From the NCBI GenBank assembly GCA_949128115.1, contig OX421961.1:125119050-125183049 (forward strand): a DNA stretch of 64,000 nucleotides, read 5' to 3'. The DNA is from Anaspis maculata (lineage: Eukaryota; Arthropoda; Insecta; Coleoptera; Scraptiidae). Both the position numbers and the translations under genes were made by a program. The notes beneath the pieces were generated by a model. That model was not told the DNA's origin and searched no databases. It saw nothing but the letters and a program-made list of their open reading frames with translations. Below are positions 46,401 through 51,140 of the stretch, in pieces. Each line of letters starts with the position of its first letter. Position 1 is the first letter of the stretch.

Positions 46401-46645
46401 ACATCATCATCAAGGCGTACGAGAGCCCCAAGCTGGGCTTCGGCGGGAGCAAAACGTACAATTACTACTTCAGTAGGAGCCCCTCGAAGGATCTGAAGGA
46501 CATCAACAAGGCCATCAAAGGCAACGGCGTCACCGGCAAGCGGTTGCTCGTCGAAGGCGACGTGGACATTCCCAGCAGCAAGAGAATAGCCAACAGAAAA
46601 GTGCAGTCTTTGATCGAGGAGCGAAGAAATCAAAATTCCGAATGA
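16348..46645 (+). CDS. Rbf: Retinoblastoma-family pocket protein (Rbf, p107/p130-like), 11 exons
   Basis: Exons 16348-16482, 16545-16882, 16937-17127, 17183-17476, 26634-26722, 26779-27487, 29234-29347, 29412-29599, 44230-44533, 45953-46071 and 46328-46645 join in phase to 933 codons (932 residues). Pocket proteins bind E2F-DP in the nucleus, repress S-phase genes and are switched off by cyclin-CDK phosphorylation. Seen in order are the N-terminal Rb cyclin-like domain (about residues 1-320), pocket A (about 375-560), a short Ser/Thr-Pro and Gln-rich spacer, pocket B (about 675-825) and an Rb C-terminal region with YYFSRSPSKDLKDINKAI. That last motif is characteristic of p107/p130 and fly Rbf, not of vertebrate RB1. 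Length lies between fly Rbf (about 845) and p107 (about 1068). The start is the ATG just ahead of the conserved WSDKEQQYFKKHSDICSKL, with an in-frame stop upstream at 16270. Introns 4 and 8 (9.2 and 14.6 kb) are transposon-filled. Confidence 0.95.
16545..16882 (+). CDS. Rbf: Rbf exon 2: N-terminal Rb domain
   Basis: Encodes GDCLHWIGCAIYATTWKSAS through MNFIDLTGLLRQCNLSLAQF to LQLMKLKKPK. It is the DUF3452-type N-terminal domain conserved in p107, p130 and Rbf. Acceptor TTTTATGCAG, donor GTACGT; it ends two bases into a lysine codon. Confidence 0.93.
16937..17127 (+). CDS. Rbf: Rbf exon 3
   Basis: Encodes HVPCTPLKIFEFCWTLFVIM and DLVTSCHLLIAVCDWAFKNA, the second cyclin-like half of the N-terminal domain. 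The flanking introns are 54 and 55 bp. It ends one base into a glycine codon. Confidence 0.93.
17183..17476 (+). CDS. Rbf: Rbf exon 4
   Basis: Encodes LPADWQESNFVVPEREPCII through FKQFIRGLFDKNILFG to GDFNERIFL. The last motif equals the GDFDERIFL segment of p107. The donor GTAAGT at 17477 opens a 9.2-kb intron; the exon ends in phase 1. Confidence 0.93.
17477..18008. other. Rbf intron 4, first 0.5 kb
   Basis: AT-rich sequence without a recognisable gene or repeat, up to the first inserted element. Confidence 0.5.
18009..18966. mobile_element. 958-bp fold-back element, TACAGGGTGAAAAT ends (complete copy)
   Basis: Begins TACAGGGTGAAAATAATTAC and ends GTAATTTTCACCCTGTA. The arms mirror one another for several hundred bases: TCTGATGGAATATTTCTGAA against TTCAAG...ATTCATCGGAATAA, and TATTCTGCGTTCAGGATGAA against TTTTACCCTGTACGTAGAAT. 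The related truncated copy is at 11720-12480 in opposite orientation. Non-coding. Confidence 0.8.
18967..19586 (+). repeat. (GTCY)n microsatellite and body of the composite repeat family
   Basis: CTGTCTGTCCGTCTGTCTGTCCG at about 19283-19308 is followed by GTAGAAATTAAAAAGTTGTA, CTCCTC.GGGAAATGAAG (twice) and GGCCAATGGGCA (with a second, GGCCAGTGGGCA). It then runs directly into the 118-bp array. The same order of parts occurs inverted at 10.2-11.7 kb. Confidence 0.65.
19587..20295 (+). repeat. Tandem array of a 118-bp unit (best-preserved copy)
   Basis: Six units begin at 19587, 19704, 19822, 19940, 20058 and 20176, giving periods of 117-118 bp. Each contains GCCGCCATCTTGGCCGCCAT (the last one mutated to TCGCTATCTTGG), then GTGGAACGATT.TCATG.AACT and GTATGATCATTCTTATTTTC. 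The unit holds two GCCAT cores 12 bp apart; the first is a full YY1/Pho-type AAGATGGCGGC on the minus strand. Confidence 0.9.
20296..22938. repeat. Intron 4 sequence with copy 1 of a ~0.7-kb dispersed direct repeat
   Basis: About 20764-21490 matches about 23357-23940 in the same orientation. Shared blocks include GTCAT.CGTGGAAATGCGACT, GTCAGACATCAC, TTCCGTCCATCTGTAGC and GACATCGTGTG. No protein is recognisable, and the remainder shows no feature. Confidence 0.6.
22939..23045. repeat. 107-bp hairpin
   Basis: The left arm GGCTGTCTGATTTCTACATG is mirrored by CATGTAGAAATCAGACAGCC. The loop carries GTGGGCTGTG and GTAGCCCAC. It is a small inverted-repeat element of unknown class. Confidence 0.8.
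23046..24073. mobile_element. Degraded inverted-repeat element containing copy 2 of the ~0.7-kb repeat
   Basis: CAGGGTGACTCAGGAAAATG at about 23177 looks like an element end. The arms mirror weakly: GCTATTGCGGATCTGCTTG at about 23275 against AACAAATCCGCAATAG at about 23985. Repeat copy 2 occupies about 23357-23940. The right end is obscured by the mariner element that begins at 24074. Confidence 0.45.
24300..24970 (-). pseudogene. Transposase C-terminal remnant, minus copy
   Basis: Read on the minus strand, the text between 24300 and 24590 gives a degenerate WIGRRGPIKG-PRSPDLIPPDFFLW-KTQPESIEELRRRN pattern. This is the end of the DDE domain of a widespread arthropod IS630/Tc1/mariner transposase, cut by the hairpin at 24600-24723 and by stops. 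The FQQDGASP-like block that precedes it in such proteins lies at about 24740-24770. Confidence 0.7.
24600..24723. repeat. 124-bp hairpin inserted in the transposase remnant
   Basis: GTCGTATGATTAAAAGA and TCTTTTAATCATACGAC pair, followed inward by CTTCTACTTCACCTTTTA and its inverse. It interrupts the transposase reading in the minus copy, so it inserted later. Confidence 0.8.
25100..25585 (+). pseudogene. Transposase C-terminal remnant, plus copy
   Basis: Encodes ELENQMDLDKNPNLTEDLLH, then, in another frame, QQDGASPHYPP. After a ~150-bp hairpin insertion (25203-25350) it continues QWLDDHYTDR...SPTSPDLTPPDFFLWDHFKS to ALSRETSENVR and a stop. The DGA...PH and PDLTPPDFFLW blocks are typical of mariner-type DDE domains. 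A frameshift and the insertion make it a pseudogene. Confidence 0.8.
25959..26633. other. Rbf intron 4, last part
   Basis: AT-rich and without a recognised repeat; it ends TTGTATTCCAG at the exon 5 acceptor. Confidence 0.5.
26634..26722 (+). CDS. Rbf: Rbf exon 5 (29-codon linker exon)
   Basis: Completes the alanine codon begun in exon 4 and encodes DYQRKLVDRDNSNSTHEAGT to CESPRDA. This equals the short, variable linker of p107 between the N-terminal domain and pocket A. It is accepted because the acceptor, the GTAAGT donor and the phase (1 in, 0 out) all fit and the next exon follows after 56 bp. The SP may be a CDK site. Confidence 0.82.
26779..27487 (+). CDS. Rbf: Rbf exon 6: pocket A
   Basis: Starts IPVTPHPRKFLGPKD and covers the whole A-box cyclin fold, e.g. 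KLKMLLNGRSAGPSEELLEM, FYKCTFACSLEIVIYAYGSS and FSRDIVKHLNVIEA. The motifs align with p107/p130 RB_A without gaps that would break the fold. VTP may be a CDK site. The exon is strikingly GC-rich compared with the introns. It ends in phase 1 at GTGAGT. Confidence 0.95.
27802..28359. mobile_element. 558-bp fold-back element, TACAGGGTGATTCAAAAATG ends
   Basis: Begins TACAGGGTGATTCAAAAATG and ends CATTTTTGAATCACCCTGTA. The next ~50 bp of each end (GGCGCAT..., TAACG, GGAGCATGGAAAAAATA) are also mirrored. It has no coding capacity. Confidence 0.85.
28360..28483. repeat. 124-bp hairpin abutting the 558-bp element
   Basis: TATCGTGTGATCAAAT...AATTCTTATTTTAGGT is mirrored by ACCTAAAATAAGAATT...ATTTGATCACACGATA. 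The loop includes GGGCTGTGG and CCACAGCC. It begins at the base following the neighbouring element. Confidence 0.8.
29234..29347 (+). CDS. Rbf: Rbf exon 7: spacer between pockets
   Basis: Encodes PQSPGPSATERFQSPINSSS to VQSGQSLL. Two SP motifs are candidate CDK sites. The sequence is low in conservation, as the A-B spacer usually is. Acceptor GTTGCAG and donor GTGAGT; phase 1 in and out. Confidence 0.88.
29412..29599 (+). CDS. Rbf: Rbf exon 8: Gln/Thr-rich spacer and start of pocket B
   Basis: Encodes MINYQGMKVIPLVNNETKQS, a Gln/Thr-rich stretch, TPKGESVTPGRPKRTG, then SLAIIFRK. The last motif is the first helix of pocket B (p107: SLFFRK). It ends in phase 0 at GTAAGT, opening the 14.6-kb intron. 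Confidence 0.92.
29600..31295. other. Rbf intron 8, first part
   Basis: AT-rich non-coding sequence; I recognise no gene or defined element in it. Confidence 0.5.
31296..31751. repeat. ~455-bp palindrome
   Basis: ATAGGTGAGGGGTACACTAC and its inverse GTACTGTACCCTAGGTGAG enclose long mirrored arms. Examples are TGTATAATGATATTCTAAAA against TTTTAGAATATCATTATACA, and GTTGTATTGTTGGTTGCCTA against TAGGCAACCAACAATACAAC. The centre is near 31525. Confidence 0.8.
31746..32201. mobile_element. Left arm of an older long-TIR element split by the BEL insertion
   Basis: Text such as CTACAGCGGTACCTTGGCAC and GAGCGGGTGCCAAAGTGACA reappears inverted near 43690-43845. The next part (CGCTCAAATTTGGCACACAT...TCTACGCCACTG) is mirrored near 42600-42760. 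The BEL element lies between the arms. Confidence 0.6.
32202..32206. repeat. Target-site duplication AGTTA (left)
   Basis: AGTTA directly precedes the left LTR and is repeated directly after the right LTR (42223-42227). Five bases is usual for BEL/Pao integrases. Confidence 0.92.
32207..32766 (-). repeat. BEL/Pao 3' LTR
   Basis: Runs TGACGCTGCG...ACGCAACA in window orientation, with TG...CA ends. It is downstream of pol on the minus strand, so it is the 3' LTR. Confidence 0.93.
32767..32779 (-). other. Polypurine tract of the BEL element
   Basis: On the minus strand TTGGTGGGGAGAA abuts the 3' LTR, where plus-strand DNA priming is expected. Confidence 0.6.
32934..36668 (-). CDS. BEL/Pao pol: protease end, reverse transcriptase, RNase H, integrase
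   Basis: A 1244-codon open frame. About residues 18-140 are the second half of the Pao aspartic-protease region (DUF1758). The RT spans about 260-440, with Asp near 325 (FTCDIRQMY) and YVDD near 401-404. The Pao A17/connection region with YDPLGFICPVSFF is near 502, and the RNase H residues are in CDASE, PRLE and WTDST. The integrase follows: zinc-binding H...H...C...C near 890-930, a catalytic core with Asp near 957 and 1023 and Glu near 1065, then the DUF5641 C-terminal domain. All catalytic residues are intact with no internal stop. The first 17 residues come from the inserted DNA, not from BEL; the natural frame continues from gag. It shows no virus-specific gene. Confidence 0.95.
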   Translation of the reverse strand: MGCLPIRGYKTIAGVVSVPVFGLGLTPSKSTCGTMSCSIKAVNSPPLPAVDFVVLRNICGDLPDTRLNPLRLQDARLQNLADPSWHTPGPIHMLLGADVYPAIIQNGIISTGCGNPIAINTIFGWALLGPFQSPAKSRQSFLACMSAGVDDALQRFWEIEEIPNSLSSSRMSLEDQEAEAVFRDTVYRCPSGRFGVALPFKVSSPTFKNSKPIADRRWLATERRLGNQDTLRELYMEFMRDYVDSGHMTLLDEEPHNSESYYLPHHPVVKIENDKQKIRVVFDASAQAANGLSLNETLLVGAKLQHDIVALLLRFRCQPVVFTCDIRQMYRQILILPEHRKYQLIRFRFSSDGPIETYQLNTVTYGVSSSPFLAIRTLLHLAEQGASEFPLAAQAIRRSLYVDDLLCGADSVESARELLTQIINLLQSGCFELRKWASNHPAVLQNIPPDHCRTKPSTFSDVADNTVKILGLQRQANNDAFSFTVQPSDASSAILPKVARIYDPLGFICPVSFFAKCIIQRLWKLGLDWDDTPPDVICQQWTRFQSELTQLSQLQIPRLSFSSPVDKCQLHAFCDASESGYACVLYARYLQDGVTTVRFLIAKSKVAPVKLLTIPRLELCAAVLLSKLVTFVVDALSDVIRFEGIFAWTDSTIVLSWLRSPSHCWKTFVAHRVEHIQQRVPPQCWRHVGSADNSADPASRGLYPGDLSTCSQWWCGPTFLLAPADSWPNHVPLPPCTDTLCEERKVVLVARTSTPRGINVVDLLSRFSSLRKIQGIIAHCFRFARYIQSKKKILMVGPLSDVELHSAMICVVKQVQLAVFSVEMTNISKGLPLAKPFRKLTPFLDRDGVLRVGGHLKHCPELPFESRHPALLPQRHALTELVVRQIHYRHSHPGLNNTCFLIQQNFWIMSARRAVRHYLSKCYRCFRTRPLALAPSMGNLPSLRISQLKPFSCVGVDYAGPFTVAMSRGRGVRTTKAYLCLFVCFATKALHVEVASDLSSDTFLAALRRFIARRGRCSTIFSDCGANFVGANKQLNSYVQLAAESEAITWRFNPPATPHFGGLWESGVKSVKTHLYRVVGEQTLTYEELTTLVAQIESLLNSRPLCPLSTDPNDMSSLTPGHFLTLESLSAPPDPDLSHLNRGKLSRWQLIQEMHQRFWSRWRDEYLHTLYQRSKWHKSNHLEASDVGTLVLIKDESAPPLKWRIGRIVTLYPGKDGINRVADVRTQTDVMRRPLVKLCPLPKD
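36614..36617. repeat. GTAC target-site duplication (left copy)
   Basis: GTAC occurs at both edges of the 2904-bp insert (36614-36617 and 39522-39525). Removing the insert and one GTAC leaves the gag-pol reading frame continuous, which fixes the duplication length at four. Confidence 0.85.
36618..39521. mobile_element. 2904-bp non-coding insert in BEL gag-pol, probable solo LTR
   Basis: In window orientation it begins TGAAACGACC and ends GGTGGCTTCA, so it has TG...CA tips, and it has a 4-bp GTAC duplication as Ty3/gypsy integrases make. I see no terminal direct repeat, no long inverted repeat and no retroelement protein. A very long solo LTR or an internally empty LTR derivative is therefore the best guess. 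It contains a TACACAGGGTGTTCG word at about 37622, a run of about 14 Gs at 37886-37899 and the GC-rich tandem region at about 38390-38960. Confidence 0.7.
38390..38960 (+). repeat. GC-rich degenerate short tandem repeat inside the insert
   Basis: A unit of about 25-35 bp recurs many times with the theme GG(G)TC.AACTC(A/G)AC followed by .TCCTGGAGG. Examples are GGTTTCAACTCGACATCCTC, GGTCGAAACTCAACACCGGA, GGGCTCTGACTCGACACCTG and GGGCTCTGACTCGACATCCT. Spacing is irregular. Frames through it are open by composition only and are not a protein. Confidence 0.65.
39448..41034 (-). CDS. BEL/Pao gag with start of protease (3' end replaced by inserted DNA)
   Basis: A 528-codon frame from the ATG at 41034. 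It contains a DUF1759-type capsid region (LPKITLPSFDGSLKAWPTFF onward, about residues 128-300) and then three cysteine-histidine zinc knuckles near residues 345-410 (CFYCKGKHLPSQC, CGNCLRSDHNSFDC, CRVCNMKHH). The protease start, LIDPGSQVSFI, has Asp-Pro-Gly in place of the commoner Asp-Ser-Gly. The BEL-derived part stops at GTAC 39522-39525; the last ~24 codons and the stop are insert sequence. In the uninterrupted element this frame would run on into pol. Confidence 0.92.
   Translation of the reverse strand: MDGILFCIRSVASRLESRLEAGVHASDDVTLQPAFVSSFDGISQIYSDFRTQFEKASQFTPAPEQEEHFLASTTRVDELFCKLSALRDEFAEQRIRSGRTPPPSQHGGSQWSLNQNGNQSRSNVKLPKITLPSFDGSLKAWPTFFDMFNTLIHNNESLSDIERFQYLISSLSGEPLSLVKHLPLNADNYETGYTALVERYQNDRLLVTFYWKALWNAPAATSNSVKSLRELLNTFKENLEALKQYSQVDLWNFTLLSVFLQKLDSSTRTRFELKYSGSDIPRFEDLQSFILNQCRAFEATSLNSETDVSLTPSNSSKSAPAKTKFDSGHKQRFSQSLVSQADGGRSECFYCKGKHLPSQCKSFLALYPRERFNATRSKRVCGNCLRSDHNSFDCTSKFSCRVCNMKHHTLLHFPTANSPASSLSNTSPAPSGSAQSPASLSCVVNLTANALASQVLLATAIVHVCDRWGGYRRLRALIDPGSQVSFILDSSARNLGLSRSSEQVLKPPAFGGPKIFRRKIIQSREVEV
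41035..41638 (-). other. BEL leader between primer site and gag
   Basis: About 0.6 kb of untranslated leader on the minus strand. It is A/T-rich near the primer site and has no other feature that I recognise. Confidence 0.6.
41639..41656 (-). other. Primer-binding site, complementary to tRNA-Tyr
   Basis: The minus strand reads TGGTCCTTCGAGCCGGAT six bases inside the 5' LTR. This is complementary to a tRNA 3' end reading ATCCGGCTCGAAGGACCA, the acceptor and T-arm of tRNA-Tyr (acceptor CCTTCGA/TCGAAGG). Confidence 0.85.
41663..42222 (-). repeat. BEL/Pao 5' LTR
   Basis: The same 560 bp as 32207-32766 with one visible substitution. It is upstream of gag on the minus strand, so it should carry the promoter for the antisense transcript. 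Confidence 0.93.
42223..44229. mobile_element. Right arm of the older long-TIR element and end of Rbf intron 8
   Basis: After AGTTA (42223-42227) the old element continues. Its mirrored arm blocks lie at about 42600-42760 and 43690-43845. A 59-bp perfect-ended mini-palindrome, CAGTGGCGTAG...CTACGCCACTG, is at 42599-42657. A perfect 16-bp palindrome, TGTTCGTATACGAACA, is at 43006-43021. The intron ends in TTTTTTCAG at 44229. No protein is recognised. Confidence 0.55.
44230..44533 (+). CDS. Rbf: Rbf exon 9: core of pocket B
   Basis: Encodes FYHLAGVRLEKLLTKLDVTN, KIWTIFEESVRKNNCELMKD, RDLDQLLMCAIYMVGKL and KMYRAQPQATSEVYRNVLIS. This is the B-box cyclin fold; DQLLMCAIYMV is the helix that forms the LxCxE-binding groove in pocket proteins. 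It ends one base into a glycine or aspartate codon before GTAAGT. Confidence 0.96.
44830..45111 (+). pseudogene. Broken reading frames upstream of the intronic exon
   Basis: One frame reads GRREWRKIVKEANRKWDLSH...QNEALEMKN to a stop; a shifted frame then continues WEANFGSQITVRQLLKEIGY...TRLKKKSD to a stop. The charged, Trp-containing pattern recalls Myb/SANT-like DNA-binding proteins that are multicopy in insects, but I could not assign a family. It is probably the frameshifted upstream part of the same inserted gene as 45200-45495. Confidence 0.3.
45200..45495 (+). CDS. Possible alternative terminal exon of Rbf, or 3' end of an inserted gene
   Basis: The acceptor ATATTCCAG ends at 45199. 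Joined to the one-base overhang of Rbf exon 9 it stays open for 98 residues (GAISAGSAGHVQPIPTTPTE..., KKRRINVFDGYETDE, a charged Leu/Lys-rich coiled-coil-like stretch LERLVLLKQLKVLTMKQQKL, then FIKL and a stop). AATAAA follows at 45511. If used, it would end Rbf after pocket B residue 787. It does not resemble pocket proteins; composition fits the tail of a Myb/SANT-type or similar transposon-related protein. Whether it is spliced to Rbf cannot be told here. Confidence 0.4.
45953..46071 (+). CDS. Rbf: Rbf exon 10: end of pocket B
   Basis: Encodes GNTVEHPAKRGDLIEFYNTV and VIGTLKEFAEKFVDKGNKS. RGDLIEFYN(T/N) is the p107/p130-specific final helix of the B box. The donor is GTAAGT, phase 0. Confidence 0.94.
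46328..46645 (+). CDS. Rbf: Rbf exon 11: C-terminal domain and stop
   Basis: Encodes NADVLLSPLPCPNKQLMSPG through NYYFSRSPSKDLKDINKAIK to KRIANRKVQSLIEERRNQNS, E and TGA. Three SP motifs (LSPLP, MSPGR, RSPSK) are likely CDK sites. The C-terminal region contacts the E2F-DP coiled coil and marked box in this family. The coding GC is much higher than in the 3' flank. Confidence 0.95.
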   Translation, partial: NADVLLSPLPCPNKQLMSPGRVYNNIIIKAYESPKLGFGGSKTYNYYFSRSPSKDLKDINKAIKGNGVTGKRLLVEGDVDIPSSKRIANRKVQSLIEERRNQNSE

Positions 46646-48997
46646 ACATCGTGTTTTTCCCCGTTCTTATTTCACTTGAGATTTAGAATTCAATATTAAG
46701 TTTGTATGACGACAATGGACAATGTGATTCTACTTCAGTGCGCTCATCCCAAAAATACCTGGTGGATAACGCATTTTTAATCGTGCCCAACGATTTTTGT
46801 ACTCTGATGATTTGCCATGGCACAAGTTTCTTTTGCTTTGATGTATCAGTGGTGAAAAGTTTTTCGTGTAATATGTTCTTCTTTTCTGTAAAGTGTGATT
46901 TTTTTCCTTCTGTTTGTCAAAACTCAATAGGTAGGTATTTCTGTTGAAATGATTATGATGCTGACGGAAGATATAATTTTAATAATGTTTAAGCAGATCT
47001 CATGCGCAGTGGTGACAAGAGCTGTGTCAAATAATTGAAAAAAAAAGATATAAATTTGTAAATACCTAATGGTTATTTTAATTATTATATTAATTTTAGG
47101 AATAATCCGAGTTTTATCCTATTTGTCTTTGTAGTTGTTGTATTTGTATTATATTTCCATTTATTTTGTAAATGTAATACACTGAAGCAAATTTTATTTC
47201 GCTCATTTGTGTCCCTTCATTCAGGTGGATAGTTCCATCGGAAAACGTAAATAAAAACCAAAATCAGCAGCAAAAAAGTAACCAAAAATGGCGAGAAAAA
47301 TAGCATGTTTTGAATGACGTCTTGTGGCTCCTCTGTAGTTGCAGAACTCACTGCATTTCTCAGAATACAAGCTACTGTATAGTAGGGTGGGGGCGAAAAG
47401 TGGCAAAAAATAGCAAGTTTTGGCAGTTACCTACTTGTGCAAGTACGTAAGATCGTTCAGTTGGTGTGAAATGTGTTCTGCCTGACATGCAATACAGATT
47501 TTCTGATAAATCTAATAACGGTTGTTGTAGTGTTATTTTGTGTTTGTGCGGTATATGGTTTGTGCTCGTAACTGTACTTTGCGTAGCTATAGGTTATTGC
47601 ATTTTCACGTTTACTGTATTACTGGTTGCATACAGAGAGAACTAGGTTTTAGAAATTCCAGCAGGACCGTCTTTAAACTCGGCACTTGCCGCTCCCGCAA
47701 GGCCCATGCAAAAAAATAGTGGCTGTTTCTTTTTTTAACGTAGCTAGTTTGTAATGTAGTAGAATGGTAATTTTCTAGTAGGTAAATAGGTCAATAGGTA
47801 GTAGGTAGTAGGTGAATAGCTTCAGCGCCTTAAATCCCTCAGCTGCGCTTCGGGATCTTGCCTGGTGAAGCTATAATAATAATTTTTCAACCTTGGTACA
47901 TTTCGCGTTGGGCTCATTTATAACTGAGACGATCTTTAGGTACCACTATAAAATAACACACTTCAACCAATCTTTACCACCGTGTTCTCGAAAGGCGCTT
48001 CCACCAATTGGGCTGAGGTTTCTTACTCGGCCATTGGAATCTCCAGGTAAATTTACTGGTCCAAATCTTCGCTCATGTTCTCGAACTTCTTTATAAAAGT
48101 ATAATAACTCTATTGTCACAATTTTGCAATTCGCACATCCCTTTTATACGAATGATTCCGTATGCTTATTACGACACTCGCCAAGGCTCGTGTCAGCAAA
48201 CTGCATCCTTTCAAGTAATACCTAGCATTCAAAAAAGTTTGTTTCACTCCTTATCAGCATTTTTTCACACCATAGGAGTTTTGAATCTGCATCATTTATT
48301 CAAGTATTATAATCTGAAAAATATTTCCTTCCACAGCACAGCACCCAGACCTACTGCACCCGCGGGAATCGAATCCGGGACTCGAATCGAACCCTTGACT
48401 AGTGGACCGTCTTAACTTGAAACTTCGTAAACTTTTAAAACTTGAACTTTTATTAGCATTCATTGCACGGCTTGTTGAATAATATATTATTATCTTGAAT
48501 CAACTAGGTTTGCTATTGCCATACTATACACGTCAAGAGTGTCTTAGAGCTCATGGTAAGCTTGGTGTAACAATTGACCTCCCTCCCTCCTAACACGAAC
48601 TCACGAACACTCCTCCAGTCTTGACCTAACATTTATGCCGTAGTCATCATTTCCAACGAATCAACGAAATGTTGACAATTCCTTGTCTTGTGTTTTCCTC
48701 CAGTTCTTCAACATTTTGAGAAGCGGGCTCCGGGCTGCTGACCATCTCACCTTGATCAGTGATTTTGAAACATCATTTTCGACATCGATAACATGATCTT
48801 AGATCTTTCTTGAAGAAATGGTGGGAGACAAAAAATTCAACCTTTTTTTTTTTCAAGTCATAAATGAACTATTTGGCGCACCTGTATTCGTAGATATAAC
48901 GCATTTTGATAGCGAAAATTCTTAGAGTTGCTCTCCACAAAAACAAAATACGTGTGTACCTGAACCATGCACCTATAGTTTTCAAGTGTCTCCACAA
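46646..48997. other. Rbf 3' UTR and intergenic region with repeat fragments
   Basis: The UTR end is not obvious; no canonical AATAAA lies in the first 550 bp after the stop. At about 47920-48090 there is a copy of the repeat seen in Rbf intron 6 (GGCGCTTCCACCAATTGGGC, ATCTCCAGGTAAATTTACTG). At about 48170-48195 there is the inverse of the GACACGAGCCTTGGCGAGTG repeat. No gene is recognised. Confidence 0.5.
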
Positions 48998-50060
48998 CAG
49001 TGGCGGACTAAGGGGGGGGGGCGGTGCGGGCGGTCCGCCCCGGGCCTCGGGGCCTCAATCATCTGATGGGGCACCCAATTCCTCTTGTTTGTGAAAAATA
49101 CTGCAAAAAAATTGGGATAAAATTCCAAAATTTCAATTTTTTCCCTCGATGATCATTTTTTTCGCATATTACTTCGGTGAGAAACATTGTTTTTACCTAT
49201 TTTTTCCATTTTAAAGTTACCTCGACAGGCCCCCTGACAACAGGTCTGGGGGCCTACACAGAGACAATAGAGGTGTGTCTGTATCAAGAAATCTCTCTGC
49301 GAATTATTTCCACTTTACGCTTTAGGGGCCCCGGCACCGGATATCACAGTGCCAGGGGCCTCAAGACTTTTGAAATTTTGTATTTTATTATTTCTTTTCA
49401 AAAGAGGGGAGAGACAAAACTACAAAATTATCTTGTCTGCGCGCTGCAGGTAGTGGAAATTCATGTTATTCCTAATTTTGTATATACGAGTAGGTTTTAG
49501 CATTAAGTCAACAGTCCAAATCCAATTCAACATCCAAAGTTGGAACCGAAAACTTCTTGATGGTACTGGTGGTCAGTGGCATAGCCAAGGGGGGCGAAAG
49601 TGGGCGAATGACCCCATCCCCTACCTCCCAAGCGCCCACGGCACTTTATTCCACACTAAACTGATACAGAAAAATTCTGGCAAAAATTTTCAAAAAGCGC
49701 AAAAAATTTCTGAAAAGAAGTTTGATTATCAAGTAATTTTGGTGAAAACGTCAAAGACCGAAATCGCAAAACGCATGAAATATACCGATTGTCATCAGCA
49801 TCATTATTATTACGCTCAAAAAATTTCGCCAGCGGCGCTACTTTTCCCTGACTTGCACCCTCGCCGTTGCCTTTGCCCTCTCCGCCCTCAAATTCTGACT
49901 GCGCTACTGTGTGTTTCATATGTAGTCAAGTTAACAACTCATTTTTTGTTTCTTAGGCTTTTGCTCAATTACGGCCGGGTAGGGCGGGCCAAAAAGTCTG
50001 CCGGCCCCCCTTCATATTCTCAACTTCCACTCCTTAGGGGCCTTGGTGAACGATTACGAT
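48998..50060. mobile_element. G-rich CAGTGGC-ended elements
   Basis: CAGTGGCGGACTAAGGGGGG at 48998 begins a G/C-rich segment with repeated GGGGCC motifs (CCGGGCCTCGGGGCC, AGGGGCCCCGGCACC, CAGGGGCCTCAAG). A second element starts CAGTGGCATAGCCAAGGGGG at 49574 and ends GCGCTACTG at about 49910, giving CAGTRGCRYAG-type terminal inverted repeats. Such ends occur on non-autonomous DNA transposons of several arthropods; I cannot name the superfamily. No transposase is present. Confidence 0.45.
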
Positions 50061-50452
50061 AAAAAATTCAACTCTGAGGTTGAGGTGCCGTATCTCCGTC
50101 ACGGAGCCGAATTTTGGGGGAAAAATGGCACATGGGAAGTTTATGACTTCTTTTTCTCTGTTAAAAATTGTAGGACACCTGTATATTTTTCTATTCTGGA
50201 CCGCTCGGTATGCAGCTGTCTCACGACTGGGATGGTGGAAAGGGGTGAAGACCTGAGGCTATAATTTTCGATCCCACCTTAATAGAATATCGACGAACTC
50301 CACTAGTCCACTGCAATGATAACAGCAAGAAACGAATAAAATTGATGTGCTCAAGTCACGAAGTTTCCAGAACGTCATCAAAATTTGCACCAAGTTTTCC
50401 GGAAATACACCGCTGAATACTTTTCGACTGATGGCCAGCTATTCCGCACACC
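50061..50452. other. Intergenic spacer
   Basis: No gene, repeat or regulatory motif is recognised here. Confidence 0.4.
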
Positions 50453-50637
50453 AGGGCCGCTATTCTTGAAAGTGTGGGAGAAACTCCCTGGGAATAAAAT
50501 ACATTCCGCAGTTCACTGATGTAGCAAATGTTGCCTAGAATCGTATTTTTTAGGTAACTTTCGCTATAACAGTGTATTACGGATTATATAAAACTCCCAG
50601 GGAGTTTTTCCCACACTTTCAAGAATAAGCTACCCTG
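50453..50637. mobile_element. Small fold-back MITE (copy 2 of 2)
   Basis: Begins AGGGCCGCTATTCTTGAAAG and ends CTTTCAAGAATAAGCTACCCT. The interior is nearly identical to 9660-9841 (AAATACATTCCGCAG, GGATTATATAAAACTCCCAG). In the arm tip GTGTGGGAG replaces GTGTGAGAA, and the matching change is present in the other arm. Confidence 0.85.
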
Positions 50638-51140
50638 AGAAAAAGCAACTCGCACGCTACTTTCTGGTTGTACTCGAATTCTGACAAAAAATTATTTTTG
50701 GCCATTTTTTGCATCGTTGTTGGATTGCATCAACTCGGATCAGTTGAAAACGTGGTTGACAAGGTCGCTGCCAGCTTCCAAGTTCACTGCTTTGTCAGTC
50801 GGAGAAGCCTCCGACTTTTGTCCGAAGGCAATGAAGTTAATTCAAGAATCACGAACTAAAGAATCAACTAGAATTTGTGAAAGTGAACGTAGTAGGTATA
50901 GGTATATCCTTGTGAAGTCGGTTCAGTCAAAGCTCCAATAAAAACCTGATTGTTGATTCCCACTTAATGTTATTAGTGTTGATTCCACGTACCTACTTTG
51001 AGGAAGAAGCAAAATAATAGGTGTTTTCCTTTTACCACAAAACTTACTGATCTGATCTAAGTTAGAGAGAGAAAGAGCGAGAAATCACATGCGCGAAAGT
51101 AAGATACCACTAACAACTTAGGTCAGAATACTCGAGTAGT
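50638..51140. other. Intergenic spacer
   Basis: Short open frames only; no recognised gene or repeat. Confidence 0.4.

Noticed and set aside
49463..50062. 199-codon frame across the CAGTGGC elements
   Set aside because: It runs through element ends and spacer sequence and resembles no transposase.
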